The notes beneath the pieces were generated by a model, which saw only the letters and a program-made list of their open reading frames with translations, ran no database searches and was not told where the DNA came from. Positions 17,937-29,141 of a stretch of DNA of 64,000 nt are shown piece by piece (positions within the stretch are counted from its first letter, which is position 1; every line of letters begins with the position of its first letter). Origin of the DNA: Marinilactibacillus kalidii (GTDB lineage: Bacteria; Bacillota; Bacilli; Lactobacillales; Carnobacteriaceae_A); the NCBI RefSeq assembly GCF_017599325.1, contig NZ_JAGFVM010000026.1:62001-126000 (forward strand). The letters are read 5' to 3'. The translations under genes and the position numbers were made by a program.

Positions 17937-18389
17937 TTAGATCACCTCTACTGATCCACCGGCAGCTTCAATCGCTTCTTTAGCAGCAGTTGAGAACTTG
18001 TGTGCTTTAACAGTAAGTTTGCGATCGATATTTCCTTTCGCTAATACTTTCACACCGGATTTTTTGTTTTTAACAACACCTGTTTCAATCAATAATTCTG
18101 GAGTTACTTCTGTATCTGCGTCAAAACGATTCAATGAATCTAAGTTAACGATAGCGAATTCTTTACGGTTGTAGTTTGTGAACCCACGTTTTGGTATTGT
18201 TTGGAATAATGGAGTTTGTCCACCTTCGAACCCTAGACGAGTTCCGCCACCTGAACGAGCTTTTTGTCCTTTTTGACCACGACCTGATGTTTTACCATTA
18301 CCAGAAGACGAACCACGTCCAACACGGTTACGTGTTTTACGAGAACCTTCTGCAGGTTTTAATTCATGAAGTTTCATAAATCTTGGCAC
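17937..18389 (-). CDS. rplO: 50S ribosomal protein L15
   Basis: Late-assembly large-subunit protein of 150 residues. The basic, glycine-rich N-terminal extension ([34 protein letters not shown]) is the family hallmark. It follows rpmD by 24 bases and its end provides the secY ribosome binding site. Confidence 0.98.
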   Translation of the reverse strand: MPRFMKLHELKPAEGSRKTRNRVGRGSSSGNGKTSGRGQKGQKARSGGGTRLGFEGGQTPLFQTIPKRGFTNYNRKEFAIVNLDSLNRFDADTEVTPELLIETGVVKNKKSGVKVLAKGNIDRKLTVKAHKFSTAAKEAIEAAGGSVEVI

Positions 18390-18413
18390 CTCCTTTAGTT
18401 AAACTTAGACTTA

Positions 18414-18593
18414 CTAAACTTCTTTTACGTCAATTAAATGAGCGATTTTTTTGATTGCGCCTCTGACTGCATCATTATCTGGTCTTACAACAGACGAGTT
18501 TGTTTTTCTAAGACCTAGAGATTTAACTACCTGATGTTGGTTTTGAGGACGACCAATTAAACTACGCTTTAAAGTAATTTCTAGATTTGCCAT
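18414..18593 (-). CDS. rpmD: 50S ribosomal protein L30
   Basis: A 59-residue protein opening [20 protein letters not shown] with [20 protein letters not shown] in the middle. The ATG is at 18593 with AGGAGGG upstream. It fills the gap between rpsE and rplO in the normal spc order. Confidence 0.97.
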   Translation of the reverse strand: MANLEITLKRSLIGRPQNQHQVVKSLGLRKTNSSVVRPDNDAVRGAIKKIAHLIDVKEV

Positions 18594-18607
18594 TGTGTCA
18601 TCCCTCC

Positions 18608-19111
18608 TTATCCAAGTAATTCTTCTACAGATTTGCCACGAAGTTTTGCAACTTCTTCAGCGCGTTTTAATTTGCTAATACCATCGATAGTAGCACGAAC
18701 CATGTTAATTGGAGAACTAGATCCAACTGATTTAGAAGAAACATCTTGTACACCAGCTAATTCCAGTACGGCACGAACAGGTCCACCAGCAGAAATTCCA
18801 GAACCGGCAACAGCTGGTTTCATGATAATTCTTCCGCCACCATGGCGTCCAATGACTTCGTGAGGTAATGTTGTTCCGACCATTGGTACTTCAACAAGGT
18901 TAGTTTTCGCTGCTTCAATCGCTTTACGGATTGCTTCAGGAACTTCTTGTGCTTTACCAGTACCGAATCCAACATGTCCATTTTTATCTCCAACAACAAC
19001 TAGTGCTGCGAATCGTAGACGACGTCCACCTTTAACAACTTTAGTTACACGGTTGATTTCTACAACGCGGTCTTCAAGATCTAATTTTGCTGCATCAATA
19101 TGAGTTGTCAT
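18608..19111 (-). CDS. rpsE: 30S ribosomal protein S5
   Basis: Small-subunit protein guarding decoding fidelity at the mRNA entry. It has 167 residues. The double-stranded-RNA-binding-like N-domain with [18 protein letters not shown], and the loop that in other species carries spectinomycin-resistance changes, appear wild-type (TKVVKGG intact). It follows rplR by 22 bases. Confidence 0.98.
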   Translation of the reverse strand: MTTHIDAAKLDLEDRVVEINRVTKVVKGGRRLRFAALVVVGDKNGHVGFGTGKAQEVPEAIRKAIEAAKTNLVEVPMVGTTLPHEVIGRHGGGRIIMKPAVAGSGISAGGPVRAVLELAGVQDVSSKSVGSSSPINMVRATIDGISKLKRAEEVAKLRGKSVEELLG

Positions 19112-19133
19112 GTACCTTAACTCCTCCTTTACT

Positions 19134-19490
19134 CTAGAATTTTAGTCCGTTTTCGCGAGCTGCGTCAGCTAATGCTTGAACACGCCCGTGATATTGGTAT
19201 CCACCACGATCAAATACTACTTCTGTAACGTTTTTCTCACTTGCACGCTTAGCTACTAGTTCACCAACAGCTGCAGCTTGAGCCACTTTAGAATCACCTG
19301 AAACATCAGTATCTAAGGTAGATGCACTTGCGAGCGTTACACCCTCTACGTCGTCAATTACTTGAGCGTAGATGTTTTTATTAGAACGGAATACGTTCAA
19401 ACGTGGGCGCTCTGCAGTACCAGAAAGATTTCTACGGACACGTTTGTGTCTTTTTTGACGTAATTTGTTTTTATCTGGTTTTGAAATCAC
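19134..19490 (-). CDS. rplR: 50S ribosomal protein L18
   Basis: 5S rRNA-binding protein of the central protuberance. The start is taken as the GTG at 19490 (reading [19 protein letters not shown], 118 residues). The in-frame GTG nine bases earlier is part of the ribosome binding site [27 protein letters not shown] and [18 protein letters not shown] are conserved. Unusually, it is separated from rplF by 215 bases rich in inverted repeats. Confidence 0.96.
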   Translation of the reverse strand: MISKPDKNKLRQKRHKRVRRNLSGTAERPRLNVFRSNKNIYAQVIDDVEGVTLASASTLDTDVSGDSKVAQAAAVGELVAKRASEKNVTEVVFDRGGYQYHGRVQALADAARENGLKF

Positions 19491-19514
19491 AATTGTCACC
19501 TCTTTAATATTTAT

Positions 19515-19700
19515 TACTCAAACTAAATTGAGTATAGCTTACTCATTAGGTCAACGCAAAGTTAAGTCGAACAAGTTTATTACTGAAATCAGCTAACTGA
19601 CTTAGAAATAGGCTGAAATGTTTCAGACCGAGCAGTAAGATCATACGAAGTGTATGATCCGCAACTGATTCTGGACATTTCAAGTTTAAGTTCGACTTGA
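19515..19700 (-). repeat. Nested inverted repeats between rplF and rplR
   Basis: Several stems lie in this spacer. The outer arms are AAGTCGAAC (19564-19572) and GTTCGACTT (19690-19698). Inside are GAAATGT/ACATTTC (19616-19622 with 19675-19681) and GATCATAC/GTATGATC (19639-19646 with 19652-19659). A separate TACTCAA/TTGAGTA hairpin (19515-19521 with 19528-19534) lies just before the rplR ribosome binding site. No T run follows, so this is not a simple terminator. It could be an RNA regulatory element or a small palindromic insertion. Confidence 0.6.
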
Positions 19701-19705
19701 ATGCA

Positions 19706-20242
19706 TTATTTACCTGTTTTACCTTCTTTACGACGAATTTGTTCGCCTTGGTAACGAATACCTTTACCTTTATATGGCTCAGGTGGACGAACGGCTCTGA
19801 TGTTTGCAGCTAATGCGCCAACTTTTTCTTTGTTAGCACCTTTAACTACGACAACAGTATTTGATGGTACTTCAACAGTTAATCCTTCGATTTCTTCGAA
19901 TTCAACTGTGTGTGAAAGACCAACGTTTAATACTAATGTTTTACCTTGCAATTGTGCACGGTAACCAACACCCACTAATTCAAGTGTTTTTTGGAATCCT
20001 TCAGTTACACCTTCTACCATGTTGTTCACGACAGCTCGTGTAGTTCCATGGATAGTACGGCTTGCTTTAGATTCATCAGGTCTTGTGAATGTCATTACGT
20101 TATCTTCAATGTTGATTGAAATAACTGGGCTTAGTGTACGAGATAACTCGCCATTTTTACCTTTAACTGTAATTTCTGTTCCGTTAAGGTCGATTTCTAC
20201 ACCTTCAGGAATAGTAATAGGTTTATTTCCGATACGACTCAA
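19706..20242 (-). CDS. rplF: 50S ribosomal protein L6
   Basis: Large-subunit protein at the factor-binding region, 178 residues with the two tandem L6 folds. [16 protein letters not shown] opens it and [16 protein letters not shown] is the conserved C-terminal block. It follows rpsH by 31 bases with GGAGGTGC upstream. Confidence 0.98.
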   Translation of the reverse strand: MSRIGNKPITIPEGVEIDLNGTEITVKGKNGELSRTLSPVISINIEDNVMTFTRPDESKASRTIHGTTRAVVNNMVEGVTEGFQKTLELVGVGYRAQLQGKTLVLNVGLSHTVEFEEIEGLTVEVPSNTVVVVKGANKEKVGALAANIRAVRPPEPYKGKGIRYQGEQIRRKEGKTGK

Positions 20243-20273
20243 AGTACGGCACCTCCTTCATTCTTTATGTTTA

Positions 20274-20672
20274 TTACCAAACGTACGCGAGGACTTCTCC
20301 ACCGATGTTTTTAGAACGAGCAGTTTTATCCGTTACAACGCCTTCTGACGTAGAAACAAGCGCAACTCCTAGACCGTTCAATACTTTTGGCATTTCTTCA
20401 GCTTTAACGTAGACGCGTAATCCTGGTTTTGAAATACGTTTCAAACCAGTAATAACACGTTCGTCATTTTGACCATATTTCAAGAAAATGCGGACGATTC
20501 CTTGTTTGTCATCTTCCACGAATTCGAAATCTTTTACGAATCCTTCATTTTTCAGGATTTGGGCCATACCTTTTTTAATGTTTGAAGCAGGAATTTCTAC
20601 TTTCGTATGACGAGCATTATTAGCGTTACGTACACGAGTCAAGAAATCTGCGATAGGATCTGTCATGACCAT
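20274..20672 (-). CDS. rpsH: 30S ribosomal protein S8
   Basis: Primary 16S-binding protein, 132 residues. [18 protein letters not shown] opens it; the ATG before Val is kept because AGGAGG lies nine bases upstream and Bacillus S8 also begins MVMTDP. The end [11 protein letters not shown] is normal. In E. coli S8 represses the spc operon; whether that applies here is unknown. Confidence 0.98.
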   Translation of the reverse strand: MVMTDPIADFLTRVRNANNARHTKVEIPASNIKKGMAQILKNEGFVKDFEFVEDDKQGIVRIFLKYGQNDERVITGLKRISKPGLRVYVKAEEMPKVLNGLGVALVSTSEGVVTDKTARSKNIGGEVLAYVW

Positions 20673-20707
20673 TCGTTATATCCTCCTTTATGACAAGTTT
20701 TCTGTTT

Positions 20708-20893
20708 TTACCAGCTTGCTTTTTTCAAGCCAGGTATTTGTCCTTTATAAGCTAGCTCACGCAAGCAAATACGGCACAATTTAAATTGTTGATATACTGA
20801 ATGTGGGCGTCCACAACGTTCACAACGAGTATACTCACGAGTCGAAAACTTGGCTGGTTTTTTGTTCTTTTGAATCATAGATTTTTTAGCCAT
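20708..20893 (-). CDS. rpsN: 30S ribosomal protein S14, zinc-binding type Z
   Basis: A 61-residue S14 with CERC and CRIC pairs that bind zinc, and the ending GLKKASW. This is the short type found in the spc operon of Gram-positives. No zinc-free paralogue lies in the window. Confidence 0.98.
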   Translation of the reverse strand: MAKKSMIQKNKKPAKFSTREYTRCERCGRPHSVYQQFKLCRICLRELAYKGQIPGLKKASW

Positions 20894-20926
20894 CTCTACA
20901 TTTTCCCTCCTAATAAGGTGTCGTGG

Positions 20927-21466
20927 TTATTTTTGGAACGGCATTCCCAATTGTCCAAGTAATTCACGAGCTTCTTCATCTGTATTAGCCGTTGTAACGA
21001 TAACGATGTCCATTCCGCGAACTTTATCGACATCATCATAATCGATCTCTGGGAAGATTAGTTGCTCTTTAACACCTAACGTGTAGTTTCCACGTCCGTC
21101 GAAAGCATTTTTGCTAACACCACGGAAGTCACGTACACGAGGTAGAGAAACAGTTACTAATTTGTCCAGGAAATCATACATGCGTTCCCCACGTAAAGTT
21201 ACTTTAGTACCGATTGGCATACCTTCACGTAAACGGAAACTAGCGATAGATTTTTTAGCGCGAGTAATAACTGGTTTTTGACCAGCGATCAACGTTAATT
21301 CTTCTACTGCTTTATCTAGATTTTTTGTATTAGATACAGCGTCACCAACACCAATGTTTAAGACGATTTTGTCTACAGTTGGTGCTTGCATAACTGAACT
21401 ATACTCAAATTTTTCTACTAATGATGGACGTACATCATTAAGATATTTATCTTTAAGGCGTGTCAT
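20927..21466 (-). CDS. rplE: 50S ribosomal protein L5
   Basis: 5S rRNA-binding protein, 179 residues. [20 protein letters not shown] and [18 protein letters not shown] are conserved. It follows rplX by 28 bases in the spc order. Confidence 0.98.
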   Translation of the reverse strand: MTRLKDKYLNDVRPSLVEKFEYSSVMQAPTVDKIVLNIGVGDAVSNTKNLDKAVEELTLIAGQKPVITRAKKSIASFRLREGMPIGTKVTLRGERMYDFLDKLVTVSLPRVRDFRGVSKNAFDGRGNYTLGVKEQLIFPEIDYDDVDKVRGMDIVIVTTANTDEEARELLGQLGMPFQK

Positions 21467-21494
21467 TTATGAATGCCCTCCTTTCCTACTATTA

Positions 21495-21800
21495 TTAAAG
21501 TGTTTCGCCAGATTTCTTAGCGTAACGTACTTTTTTACCATCTTCAACTTTATATCCTACTCTTGTAGGTTCATTTGTTTTAGGATCGATCAATTGAACG
21601 TTAGAAACGTGAATAGGCGCTTCTGTCTCGACTATTCCGCCTTCTTGGCCCATACCTGTAGGACGGGTATGTTTCTTCATGATATTGATACCTTCAACAA
21701 CAACTTTGTTTTGTTTTGGTAAAGCTTTCAAGATCGTACCTTGCTTACCTTTATCTTTACCAGCTAAAATTTTAACTTTGTCTCCTGATTTTACAAACAT
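21495..21800 (-). CDS. rplX: 50S ribosomal protein L24
   Basis: Assembly initiator of the large subunit, 101 residues with the KOW motif [20 protein letters not shown] at its N-terminus. GGAGGTGC precedes the ATG. Confidence 0.98.
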   Translation of the reverse strand: MFVKSGDKVKILAGKDKGKQGTILKALPKQNKVVVEGINIMKKHTRPTGMGQEGGIVETEAPIHVSNVQLIDPKTNEPTRVGYKVEDGKKVRYAKKSGETL

Positions 21801-21834
21801 TCTCTAGCGCACCTCCTTATGACATTTGTCGGAA

Positions 21835-22203
21835 TTAAAGAACTTCCGGAGCTAACGAAACAATTCTCATAAAGTCATTCTCACGCAATTCACGAGCAAC
21901 TGGTCCGAAGATACGTGTTCCACGTGGTGCTTTGTCTTCACGAATAATAACACAAGCATTTTCGTCAAATTTAATATATGAACCGTCTGGACGACGAGCT
22001 CCTGATTTTGTACGTACGATTACGGCACGAACAACTTCACCCTTTTTAACAACGCCGCCTGGTGTTGCATGTTTAACAGTTACAACTACTTCGTCTCCGA
22101 TATTGGCAGTCTTTGCACCTGATCCGCCTAGTACTTTAATAACAAGTACTTCGCGTGCACCAGAGTTGTCAGCGACTTTCATTCGACTTTCTGTTTGAAT
22201 CAC
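21835..22203 (-). CDS. rplN: 50S ribosomal protein L14
   Basis: Interface protein of 122 residues that forms bridges to 16S r[22 protein letters not shown] and [15 protein letters not shown] are diagnostic. A 78-base gap to rpsQ holds two short hairpins. Confidence 0.98.
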   Translation of the reverse strand: MIQTESRMKVADNSGAREVLVIKVLGGSGAKTANIGDEVVVTVKHATPGGVVKKGEVVRAVIVRTKSGARRPDGSYIKFDENACVIIREDKAPRGTRIFGPVARELRENDFMRIVSLAPEVL

Positions 22204-22226
22204 GTTAGGATCCTCCTTTCAAACTC

Positions 22227-22263
22227 ACGAAGAACGAATTCTTCGTTGTGTCGCCTAATAGGC
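22227..22263 (-). repeat. Two hairpins between rpsQ and rplN
   Basis: ACGAAGAA/TTCTTCGT (22227-22234 with 22239-22246), with a TTCG loop on the minus strand, lies 24 bases before rplN. Beside it is the palindrome GCCTAATAGGC (22253-22263). They could tune translation or processing of the spc transcript. Confidence 0.5.
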
Positions 22264-22281
22264 TCACACTATAATTTTATC

Positions 22282-22545
22282 CTATAAAACTACTGCTTCT
22301 TCAACCACATCTAGTAAACGGAATCGTTTATCTTTAGATAATGGACGAGTTTCCATGATTCTAACGATATCTCCAGTTTTGGCAACATTGTTTTCGTCAT
22401 GAGCTTTGAATTTTGTTGAATATTTCATGCGTTTTTGGTATTTACGGTGTTGTTTTTGTGTAGAAATTTCTACAACGATAGTTTTGTCCATCTTGTCAGA
22501 AACAACTTTACCTTGATACACTTTACGGTTGTTACGTTCAGCCAT
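22282..22545 (-). CDS. rpsQ: 30S ribosomal protein S17
   Basis: Primary 16S rRNA-binding OB-fold protein, 87 residues. [19 protein letters not shown] and [15 protein letters not shown] are conserved. It follows rpmC by 34 bases. Confidence 0.98.
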   Translation of the reverse strand: MAERNNRKVYQGKVVSDKMDKTIVVEISTQKQHRKYQKRMKYSTKFKAHDENNVAKTGDIVRIMETRPLSKDKRFRLLDVVEEAVVL

Positions 22546-22579
22546 TTTCCAGCCTCCTTTGAATACAGATCAGGCACGA

Positions 22580-22774
22580 TTACTTAACTAATTCAGCTTG
22601 ACGCAAAACTGTTTTGACACGTGCGATGTTTTTACGGACATCTTTGATGCGCGATGTGTTTTCTAGTTGTCCTGTAGCTAACTGAAAGCGCAAGTTGAAT
22701 AGTTCTTCTTTGTACTCTGCTTCTTTTTCAATTAATTCAGTAGTGGATAAGCCTTTTAATTCATTAGCCTTCAT
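22580..22774 (-). CDS. rpmC: 50S ribosomal protein L29
   Basis: A 64-residue helical hairpin protein at the tunnel exit. The start is the ATG at 22774 ([17 protein letters not shown]); the longer frame above it is inside rplP. It overlaps rplP by 11 bases, so the rpmC ribosome binding site lies in the rplP coding sequence. [20 protein letters not shown] is the signature. Confidence 0.97.
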   Translation of the reverse strand: MKANELKGLSTTELIEKEAEYKEELFNLRFQLATGQLENTSRIKDVRKNIARVKTVLRQAELVK

Positions 22775-23195
22775 GTGAGTCACCACTTTCTTCACGAGTT
22801 ACTACCTTAGTTTTAACTGGTAGTTTGTGTGAAGCTAAACGCAATGCTTCGCGAGCTACTTCTTCAGATACGCCACCGATTTCAAACATGATTTTACCAC
22901 GTTTTACGGGTGCTACCCAGCTCTCAGGAGCTCCTTTACCGGAACCCATACGTACACCAATTGCTTTAGCTGTCACCGGTTTGTGAGGGAAAATTTTAAT
23001 CCATACTTTCCCACCACGTTTCATGTAACGTGTCATAGCGATACGAGCAGATTCTATCTGACGACTTGTAATCCAAGTTGAGTCAACTGCTTGTAAGCCG
23101 TATTGACCGTAAGCAATTTCTTTTCCACCTTTCGCTTCGCCTCGCATTTTACCACGGAACTCACGACGGTGTTTTACACGTTTTGGTACTAACAT
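22764..23195 (-). CDS. rplP: 50S ribosomal protein L16
   Basis: Protein of the A-site finger region, 143 residues. [19 protein letters not shown] opens it and the basic central stretch [17 protein letters not shown] is intact. It begins three bases after rpsC and overlaps rpmC. Confidence 0.98.
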   Translation of the reverse strand: MLVPKRVKHRREFRGKMRGEAKGGKEIAYGQYGLQAVDSTWITSRQIESARIAMTRYMKRGGKVWIKIFPHKPVTAKAIGVRMGSGKGAPESWVAPVKRGKIMFEIGGVSEEVAREALRLASHKLPVKTKVVTREESGDSHEG

Positions 23196-23198
23196 TGA

Positions 23199-23855
23199 TT
23201 ATTTTCCTCCCTTCTGGTTCTGAGTCATTCCTGGAAGAACTTCTCCTTTGTAAATCCATACTTTTACGCCGATTTTACCGTAAGTTGTATCTGCTTCTTC
23301 GTTAGCAAAATCGATGTCAGCACGGATAGTGTGCAATGGAACTGTTCCTTCAGAAAAGCTTTCGTTACGGGCCATGTCTGCCCCGTTTAAACGACCTGAT
23401 ACCATTGTACGAATTCCTTTAGCGCCAGAACGCATAGTACGTTGAATTGCTTGTTTCTGAGCACGACGGAATGAGATACGGTTTTCAAGTTGTTCAGCGA
23501 TACTTTTAGCTACTAAAGTAGCATCAAGATCTGGTCTTTTAATTTCAACAATATTGACGTGAACACGTTTGCCAGTCATACTGTTTAGTTTATTTCTTAG
23601 TGAGTCAACTTCTGATCCACCTTTACCAATAACCATTCCTGGCTTAGCAGTGTGAATTGACAAGTTGATTCTGTTTGCAGCACGTTCGATCTCAACACGT
23701 GAAACTGAAGCAGTGCTTAATTTTTCTGCAATATATTCACGAACAGCTAAGTCTTCTAGCAATGTGTCCGCAAAGTCTTTTTCTGCATACCATTTAGCGT
23801 CCCAATCACGGATGACGCCAACACGCATACCATTAGGGTTTATTTTTTGTCCCAC
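23199..23855 (-). CDS. rpsC: 30S ribosomal protein S3
   Basis: mRNA-entry protein of 218 residues with a KH domain ([15 protein letters not shown]) and the C-terminal block [17 protein letters not shown]. It begins three bases after rplV, indicating translational coupling. Confidence 0.98.
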   Translation of the reverse strand: MGQKINPNGMRVGVIRDWDAKWYAEKDFADTLLEDLAVREYIAEKLSTASVSRVEIERAANRINLSIHTAKPGMVIGKGGSEVDSLRNKLNSMTGKRVHVNIVEIKRPDLDATLVAKSIAEQLENRISFRRAQKQAIQRTMRSGAKGIRTMVSGRLNGADMARNESFSEGTVPLHTIRADIDFANEEADTTYGKIGVKVWIYKGEVLPGMTQNQKGGK

Positions 23856-23858
23856 AGA

Positions 23859-24215
23859 TTACCCCTCCTTCTTCTCTGATACCACTACTGTAATGTGGCT
23901 TGTACGTTTGTTGATTCTTGAAGCTGCACCTTTTGCGCGCGGACGGAATCTTTTTAAAGTAGCTCCTTCGTTGACATAGGCTTCACTTACAAATAATTCT
24001 TCGATATCCATATCGTAATTATGCTCAGCATTTGCAATTGCTGACATTAAAACTTTTTCTACCTCTTCAGATGCTCCGCGGTTAGTGAAGCGAAGGATAG
24101 AAATAGCTTCTGCAGCACTTTTGCCACGAATAGTATCGACTACTAATCTAGCTTTACGAGGCGCAATACGGACTGTACGAGCAGTCGCTTTTGCTGCTGT
24201 TACTGTTTCTGCCAT
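23859..24215 (-). CDS. rplV: 50S ribosomal protein L22
   Basis: Tunnel-lining protein of 118 residues. [20 protein letters not shown] and the beta-hairpin region with [18 protein letters not shown] are conserved. Changes or insertions in that loop cause macrolide resistance in other species; none is seen. Confidence 0.98.
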   Translation of the reverse strand: MAETVTAAKATARTVRIAPRKARLVVDTIRGKSAAEAISILRFTNRGASEEVEKVLMSAIANAEHNYDMDIEELFVSEAYVNEGATLKRFRPRAKGAASRINKRTSHITVVVSEKKEG

Positions 24216-24236
24216 GGAAATTTCCTCCCTTCGCTA

Positions 24237-24512
24237 TTAACGTCTAGTTGTGCGATCATCTTTACCGTGTCCACGGTATGTTCTTGTTGGTGCAAACTCA
24301 CCTAGTTTGTGACCAACCATGTCTTCTTGAACATAAACTGGCACATGTTTTCTTCCATCATATACGGCAATGGTGTGACCTACAAAGTTCGGGAAGATCG
24401 TTGAGCGACGTGACCATGTTTTGATAACACGTTTGTTGTCTTCACCAAGTTCACGAACTTTTTTCATCAAATGAGCATCGACAAAAGGTCCCTTTTTCAA
24501 ACTACGGCTCAT
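24237..24512 (-). CDS. rpsS: 30S ribosomal protein S19
   Basis: Head protein of 91 residues that pairs with S13. [18 protein letters not shown] and [16 protein letters not shown] are diagnostic. It follows rplB by 51 bases. Confidence 0.98.
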   Translation of the reverse strand: MSRSLKKGPFVDAHLMKKVRELGEDNKRVIKTWSRRSTIFPNFVGHTIAVYDGRKHVPVYVQEDMVGHKLGEFAPTRTYRGHGKDDRTTRR

Positions 24513-24563
24513 GTATTGCCCTCCTTCCAGGATGAATCCTGAGTTTTCTTCATTTAAGTTTTA

Positions 24564-25397
24564 TTATTTGTTTTTACGACGACGAACGATAAGTTTATCT
24601 GAACGATTCTTACCATTACGAGTTTTCTTACCAAGAGTCGGTTTACCCCATGGAGTCATCGGGCTTGGACGACCGATTGGTGCTTTACCTTCACCACCAC
24701 CGTGTGGGTGATCGTTCGGGTTCATTACAGATCCACGTACAGAAGGGCGTTTGCCTTTCCAACGGTTACGACCGGCTTTACCAATGTTGATTAATTCGTG
24801 TTGTTCGTTACCAACTGAACCAAGAGTTGCACGGCAGCTAGCAAGAATCAGACGGCTTTCTCCAGATCTCAAACGTACAAGTACGTATTTTCCTTCTTTA
24901 CCAAGGATTTGAGCAGAAGTTCCAGCTGAACGAGCTAATTGTCCACCTTTACCAGGTTTCAACTCGATATTGTGGATAACAGAACCAACAGGAATGTTAG
25001 CTAGTGGAAGTGCATTACCAATTTTGATATCTACATCTTCACCAGACATAATGCTTTGTCCAACTTCAATACCTTTAGGAGCTAAAATGTAAGTTTTAAC
25101 ACCATCTTCATATTGGATTAATGAAATGTTTGCTGAGCGGTTTGGATCATACTCAACTGTTTTTACAATACCGCGAACGCCGTCTTTCTGACGTTTGAAA
25201 TCAATGATACGGTATCTTTGCTTGTGGCCGCCGCCTTGATGACGGACTGTGATTCTACCTTTGTTGTTACGTCCAGCACGTTTTGGGCTTGGAGCTAGCA
25301 AACTTTTTTCTGGTGTGCTAGTTGTGATTTCAGCGAAATCTGACCCAGTCATGTTACGACGTCCGTTTGTGGTAGGTTTGTACTTTTTAATCGCCAC
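24564..25397 (-). CDS. rplB: 50S ribosomal protein L2
   Basis: Peptidyl-transferase-centre protein of 277 residues. The C-terminal loop [19 protein letters not shown] contains the conserved catalytic-site histidine region. The gap to rplW (84 bases) carries an ACTTAC/GTAAGT hairpin. Confidence 0.98.
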   Translation of the reverse strand: MAIKKYKPTTNGRRNMTGSDFAEITTSTPEKSLLAPSPKRAGRNNKGRITVRHQGGGHKQRYRIIDFKRQKDGVRGIVKTVEYDPNRSANISLIQYEDGVKTYILAPKGIEVGQSIMSGEDVDIKIGNALPLANIPVGSVIHNIELKPGKGGQLARSAGTSAQILGKEGKYVLVRLRSGESRLILASCRATLGSVGNEQHELINIGKAGRNRWKGKRPSVRGSVMNPNDHPHGGGEGKAPIGRPSPMTPWGKPTLGKKTRNGKNRSDKLIVRRRKNK

Positions 25398-25481
25398 GCA
25401 ATTCCCCTCCTTGTAATAATCATGTAGCTGTTTCTACTATTGAACCAGCTTTACTTACCTCTCTAGAAGTAAGTCTTATTC

Positions 25482-25775
25482 TTATTCGTTTTCTTCTCCG
25501 AAGATAGTGATATCGTTCGAATCAGTTGTTAAAGTAACGATCGCTTTACGACGTTTTTTAGTATAGCCCATGTAACGACCCATACGTTTTGGTTTTGGTG
25601 CAGTATTAATGATGTTTACTTTTTTAACTTTAACATCGAAGATTTCTTCGATTGCTTGTTTTACTGTAGTTTTCTTAGCGCGAACATCTACTTCGAATGT
25701 GTACTTTTTATCGTCCATAGCATTCATAGAAGCTTCAGTGATGATCGGGCGTAAAATTACGTCACGTGCATTCAT
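25482..25775 (-). CDS. rplW: 50S ribosomal protein L23
   Basis: Tunnel-exit docking protein for trigger factor and SRP, 97 residues. [18 protein letters not shown] opens it and [13 protein letters not shown] is conserved. Its start codon region overlaps the end of rplD by one base. Confidence 0.98.
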   Translation of the reverse strand: MNARDVILRPIITEASMNAMDDKKYTFEVDVRAKKTTVKQAIEEIFDVKVKKVNIINTAPKPKRMGRYMGYTKKRRKAIVTLTTDSNDITIFGEENE

Positions 25776-26398
25776 TATTGAAGTGCCTCCTCTACTTTTT
25801 CCAGAGCAGCCTTCGTTAAGATGAGCTTGTCATGAGCAACTACGTCCAGTACAGATACGTTGTTTGGTGCAACAACTTTTACCCCTGGAAGGTTGCGAGC
25901 TGACAGCGCTGCAAATTCATTGTCGTTTTCCAACACTACTAAGACCTTTTTGCCAGCATCTAAGTTTGTTAGAACAGCTCTGAACTCTTTAGTTTTTGGT
26001 GCGTCAAAGTTCAAACCATCTACTACGACTAATTCTTGATCTATCACTTTAGTTGATAGTACAGATCTAATCGCTAAACGACGAACTTTTTTCGGTAATT
26101 TATAGCCATATGAACGTGGTGTTGGTCCGAAGACTACTCCACCTCCACGCCATTGTGGTGAACGGATAGACCCTTGACGAGCACGTCCAGTTCCTTTTTG
26201 ACGCCACGGTTTACGTCCCCCGCCACGTACTGCACTACGGTTTTTAACCGCGTGTGTTCCTTGTCTTAAAGAAGCGCGTTGCATGGTAATTGCATCAAAT
26301 ACGACACTTTCGTTTGGTTCGATACCAAAGACCGCATCATTCAATGTTACTTCACCATTTTGCGTTCCATCTTGTTTGTATAACGCTACAGTTGGCAT
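25775..26398 (-). CDS. rplD: 50S ribosomal protein L4
   Basis: Tunnel-constriction protein of 207 residues. The loop [20 protein letters not shown], where macrolide-resistance changes fall in other species, has the normal sequence. In E. coli L4 represses the S10 operon; I see no proof of that here. Confidence 0.98.
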   Translation of the reverse strand: MPTVALYKQDGTQNGEVTLNDAVFGIEPNESVVFDAITMQRASLRQGTHAVKNRSAVRGGGRKPWRQKGTGRARQGSIRSPQWRGGGVVFGPTPRSYGYKLPKKVRRLAIRSVLSTKVIDQELVVVDGLNFDAPKTKEFRAVLTNLDAGKKVLVVLENDNEFAALSARNLPGVKVVAPNNVSVLDVVAHDKLILTKAALEKVEEALQ

Positions 26399-26424
26399 TC
26401 TGCTTGTCCTCCCTTCCTAATCTA

Positions 26425-27063
26425 TTACTTGTTCCCTGCTTTAAGTGCAGATTGGATTTGAATAAGTGATTTTTTAGCTCCTGGTACATTTCCTTTGATC
26501 AATAGTACGTTACGCTCAGCGTCAACACGTACGATTTCAAGGTTTTGTACAGTTACTGTGTCTCCACCCATACGTCCTGCTAATTTCTTACCAGGGAATA
26601 CGCGTGATGGATCAGATGCGCCACCCATTGAACCAGGACGACGGTGATAACGAGATCCGTGAGTTTCAGGCCCACGTGATTGTCCGTGGCGTTTGATAAC
26701 ACCTTGGAATCCTTTACCTTTTGAAGTCCCAGTAACATCCACAATGTCGCCTTCTGCGAATGTTTCTACTGTAATTTCGTTTCCTACTTCGACGTCTCCA
26801 AGCTCAGCATCTCGTAATTCTCTAATGAAGCGCTTAGGAGTCGTGTTAGCTTTCTTAACATGACCTTGTGCCGGTTTGTTTGATAGTACTTCGCGTTTGT
26901 CGTCGAATCCTAATTGAACTGAATTGTAACCGTCAGTTTCAACTGTTTTAACTTGTAAAACAACGTTAGGAGCTGCTTCGATTACTGTTACAGGAACTAA
27001 TTCTCCTGTTTCGCTGAAGATTTGTGTCATTCCGACTTTCTTACCTAAGATTCCTTTGGTCAT
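26425..27063 (-). CDS. rplC: 50S ribosomal protein L3
   Basis: Large-subunit assembly protein of 212 residues. [20 protein letters not shown] and the loop [20 protein letters not shown] near the peptidyl-transferase centre are present. It follows rpsJ by 32 bases. Confidence 0.98.
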   Translation of the reverse strand: MTKGILGKKVGMTQIFSETGELVPVTVIEAAPNVVLQVKTVETDGYNSVQLGFDDKREVLSNKPAQGHVKKANTTPKRFIRELRDAELGDVEVGNEITVETFAEGDIVDVTGTSKGKGFQGVIKRHGQSRGPETHGSRYHRRPGSMGGASDPSRVFPGKKLAGRMGGDTVTVQNLEIVRVDAERNVLLIKGNVPGAKKSLIQIQSALKAGNK

Positions 27064-27095
27064 GAGTACACCTCCGTTATAAGTTTTTTATAGTA

Positions 27096-27404
27096 TTATA
27101 ATTTAATTTCGATATCTACACCTGATGGTAAGTCTAGCTTAGTTAAAGCATCAACTGTTTTCGGTGTTGGGTTCACAATGTCGATTAGACGTTTGTGTGT
27201 GCGCATTTCAAATTGCTCACGTGAATCTTTGTATTTATGCGGTGAACGGATAATTGTATACAATTTACGTTCAGTAGGTAATGGAATCGGACCTGAAACA
27301 GTTGCCCCAGTTCTTTTTGCCGTTTCTACGATTTTGTCAGCAGATTGATCAAGCACACGGTGTTCATATGCTTTCAAACGAATACGAATCTTTTGTTTTG
27401 CCAT
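27096..27404 (-). CDS. rpsJ: 30S ribosomal protein S10
   Basis: A 102-residue protein of the small-subunit head that also acts as NusE in antitermination. [20 protein letters not shown] is at the start and [20 protein letters not shown], the NusB/decoding loop, follows. It is first gene of the S10-spc string, 190 bases after the promoter at 27595-27623. Confidence 0.98.
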   Translation of the reverse strand: MAKQKIRIRLKAYEHRVLDQSADKIVETAKRTGATVSGPIPLPTERKLYTIIRSPHKYKDSREQFEMRTHKRLIDIVNPTPKTVDALTKLDLPSGVDIEIKL

Positions 27405-27588
27405 GTTTTTCCCTCCTTCGCTTATTTAAAAAATAAACCTAGCTCCACGAAAATTTTTCCAACTCACCCACCATGGCAATGCACCCGGGTGTGTCGCAAC
27501 CTCTCGCTTCAAAGCCCTGGATCTGAAGTTATTACCCACTTGCACGTTTTTTTATTTCTCCGCACAAAATAAGTACCTCGCAGACACC
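27405..27588 (-). promoter_or_regulatory. Long untranslated leader of the S10 operon
   Basis: About 184 bases between predicted transcription start (~27588) and rpsJ. It contains the palindrome CACCCGGGTG (27483-27492) and a nearby CACCC/GGGTG alternative pairing with bases around 27464-27468, so it can fold. No terminator is visible. It might be an autoregulatory site, but I cannot match it to a known leader family. Confidence 0.4.
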
Positions 27589-27594
27589 TATACA

Positions 27595-27623
27595 AGTATA
27601 CAGACAATACAATACAGAATCAA
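27595..27623 (-). promoter_or_regulatory. Promoter of the S10-spc operon
   Basis: Minus strand -35 TTGATT (27618-27623), 17-base spacer, -10 TATACT (27595-27600). Upstream is an AT-rich inverted repeat TTTATTTAT/ATAAATAAA (about 27631-27662) that could act as an UP-like element. Confidence 0.75.
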
Positions 27624-27742
27624 CCCTTTTTTTATTTATTTTCAAAAAAAGGATAAATAAATTTTAACACTCGATATTTATGGATGAAACTATCTTAAAG
27701 ACGTGTTTCTTCTATAGAATGTACACCTAGCTTATAACGATT

Positions 27743-27789
27743 AAAAAAAAAAGAACACCACCTCGAATAATCCGAGATGGTGTTCTTTC
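27743..27789 (-). terminator. Strong terminator of tuf (str operon)
   Basis: Minus strand stem AAGAACACCATCTCG/CGAGGTGGTGTTCTT (15 positions, one wobble), six-base loop, then a run of ten T. It sits 35 bases after tuf and makes the S10 promoter necessary. Confidence 0.92.
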
Positions 27790-27822
27790 TAAGTTGTTAA
27801 GCAAGATTCAACCGAATAATAA

Positions 27823-29007
<1,185 letters not shown>

Positions 29008-29044
29008 TTTAAACATTTCCTCCTTAGATTGTGTTCATTTAATT

Positions 29045-29070
29045 GGAATAAAAATCACAGTTTTTATTCC
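29045..29070. repeat. AT-rich hairpin in the tuf leader
   Basis: GGAATAAAAA/TTTTTATTCC, ten pairs with a six-base loop, between the tuf promoter and tuf. On the minus strand no clean T run follows, so it is probably a leader stabiliser rather than a terminator. Confidence 0.6.
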
Positions 29071-29085
29071 ATTTTATCACATATG

Positions 29086-29114
29086 ATTATACCGAGTAAT
29101 CAGTAATTAATCAA
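29086..29114 (-). promoter_or_regulatory. Internal promoter of tuf
   Basis: Minus strand -35 TTGATT (29109-29114), 17-base spacer, perfect -10 TATAAT (29086-29091). It lets EF-Tu be made in excess of EF-G. Confidence 0.8.
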
Positions 29115-29141
29115 TCAGTTTGAGCGAATGCTCAGAATAAA

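Noticed and set aside
29045-29070. Terminator between fusA and tuf
   Set aside because: The stem is AT-only at its tip and no T run follows on the minus strand; it sits after the tuf promoter.
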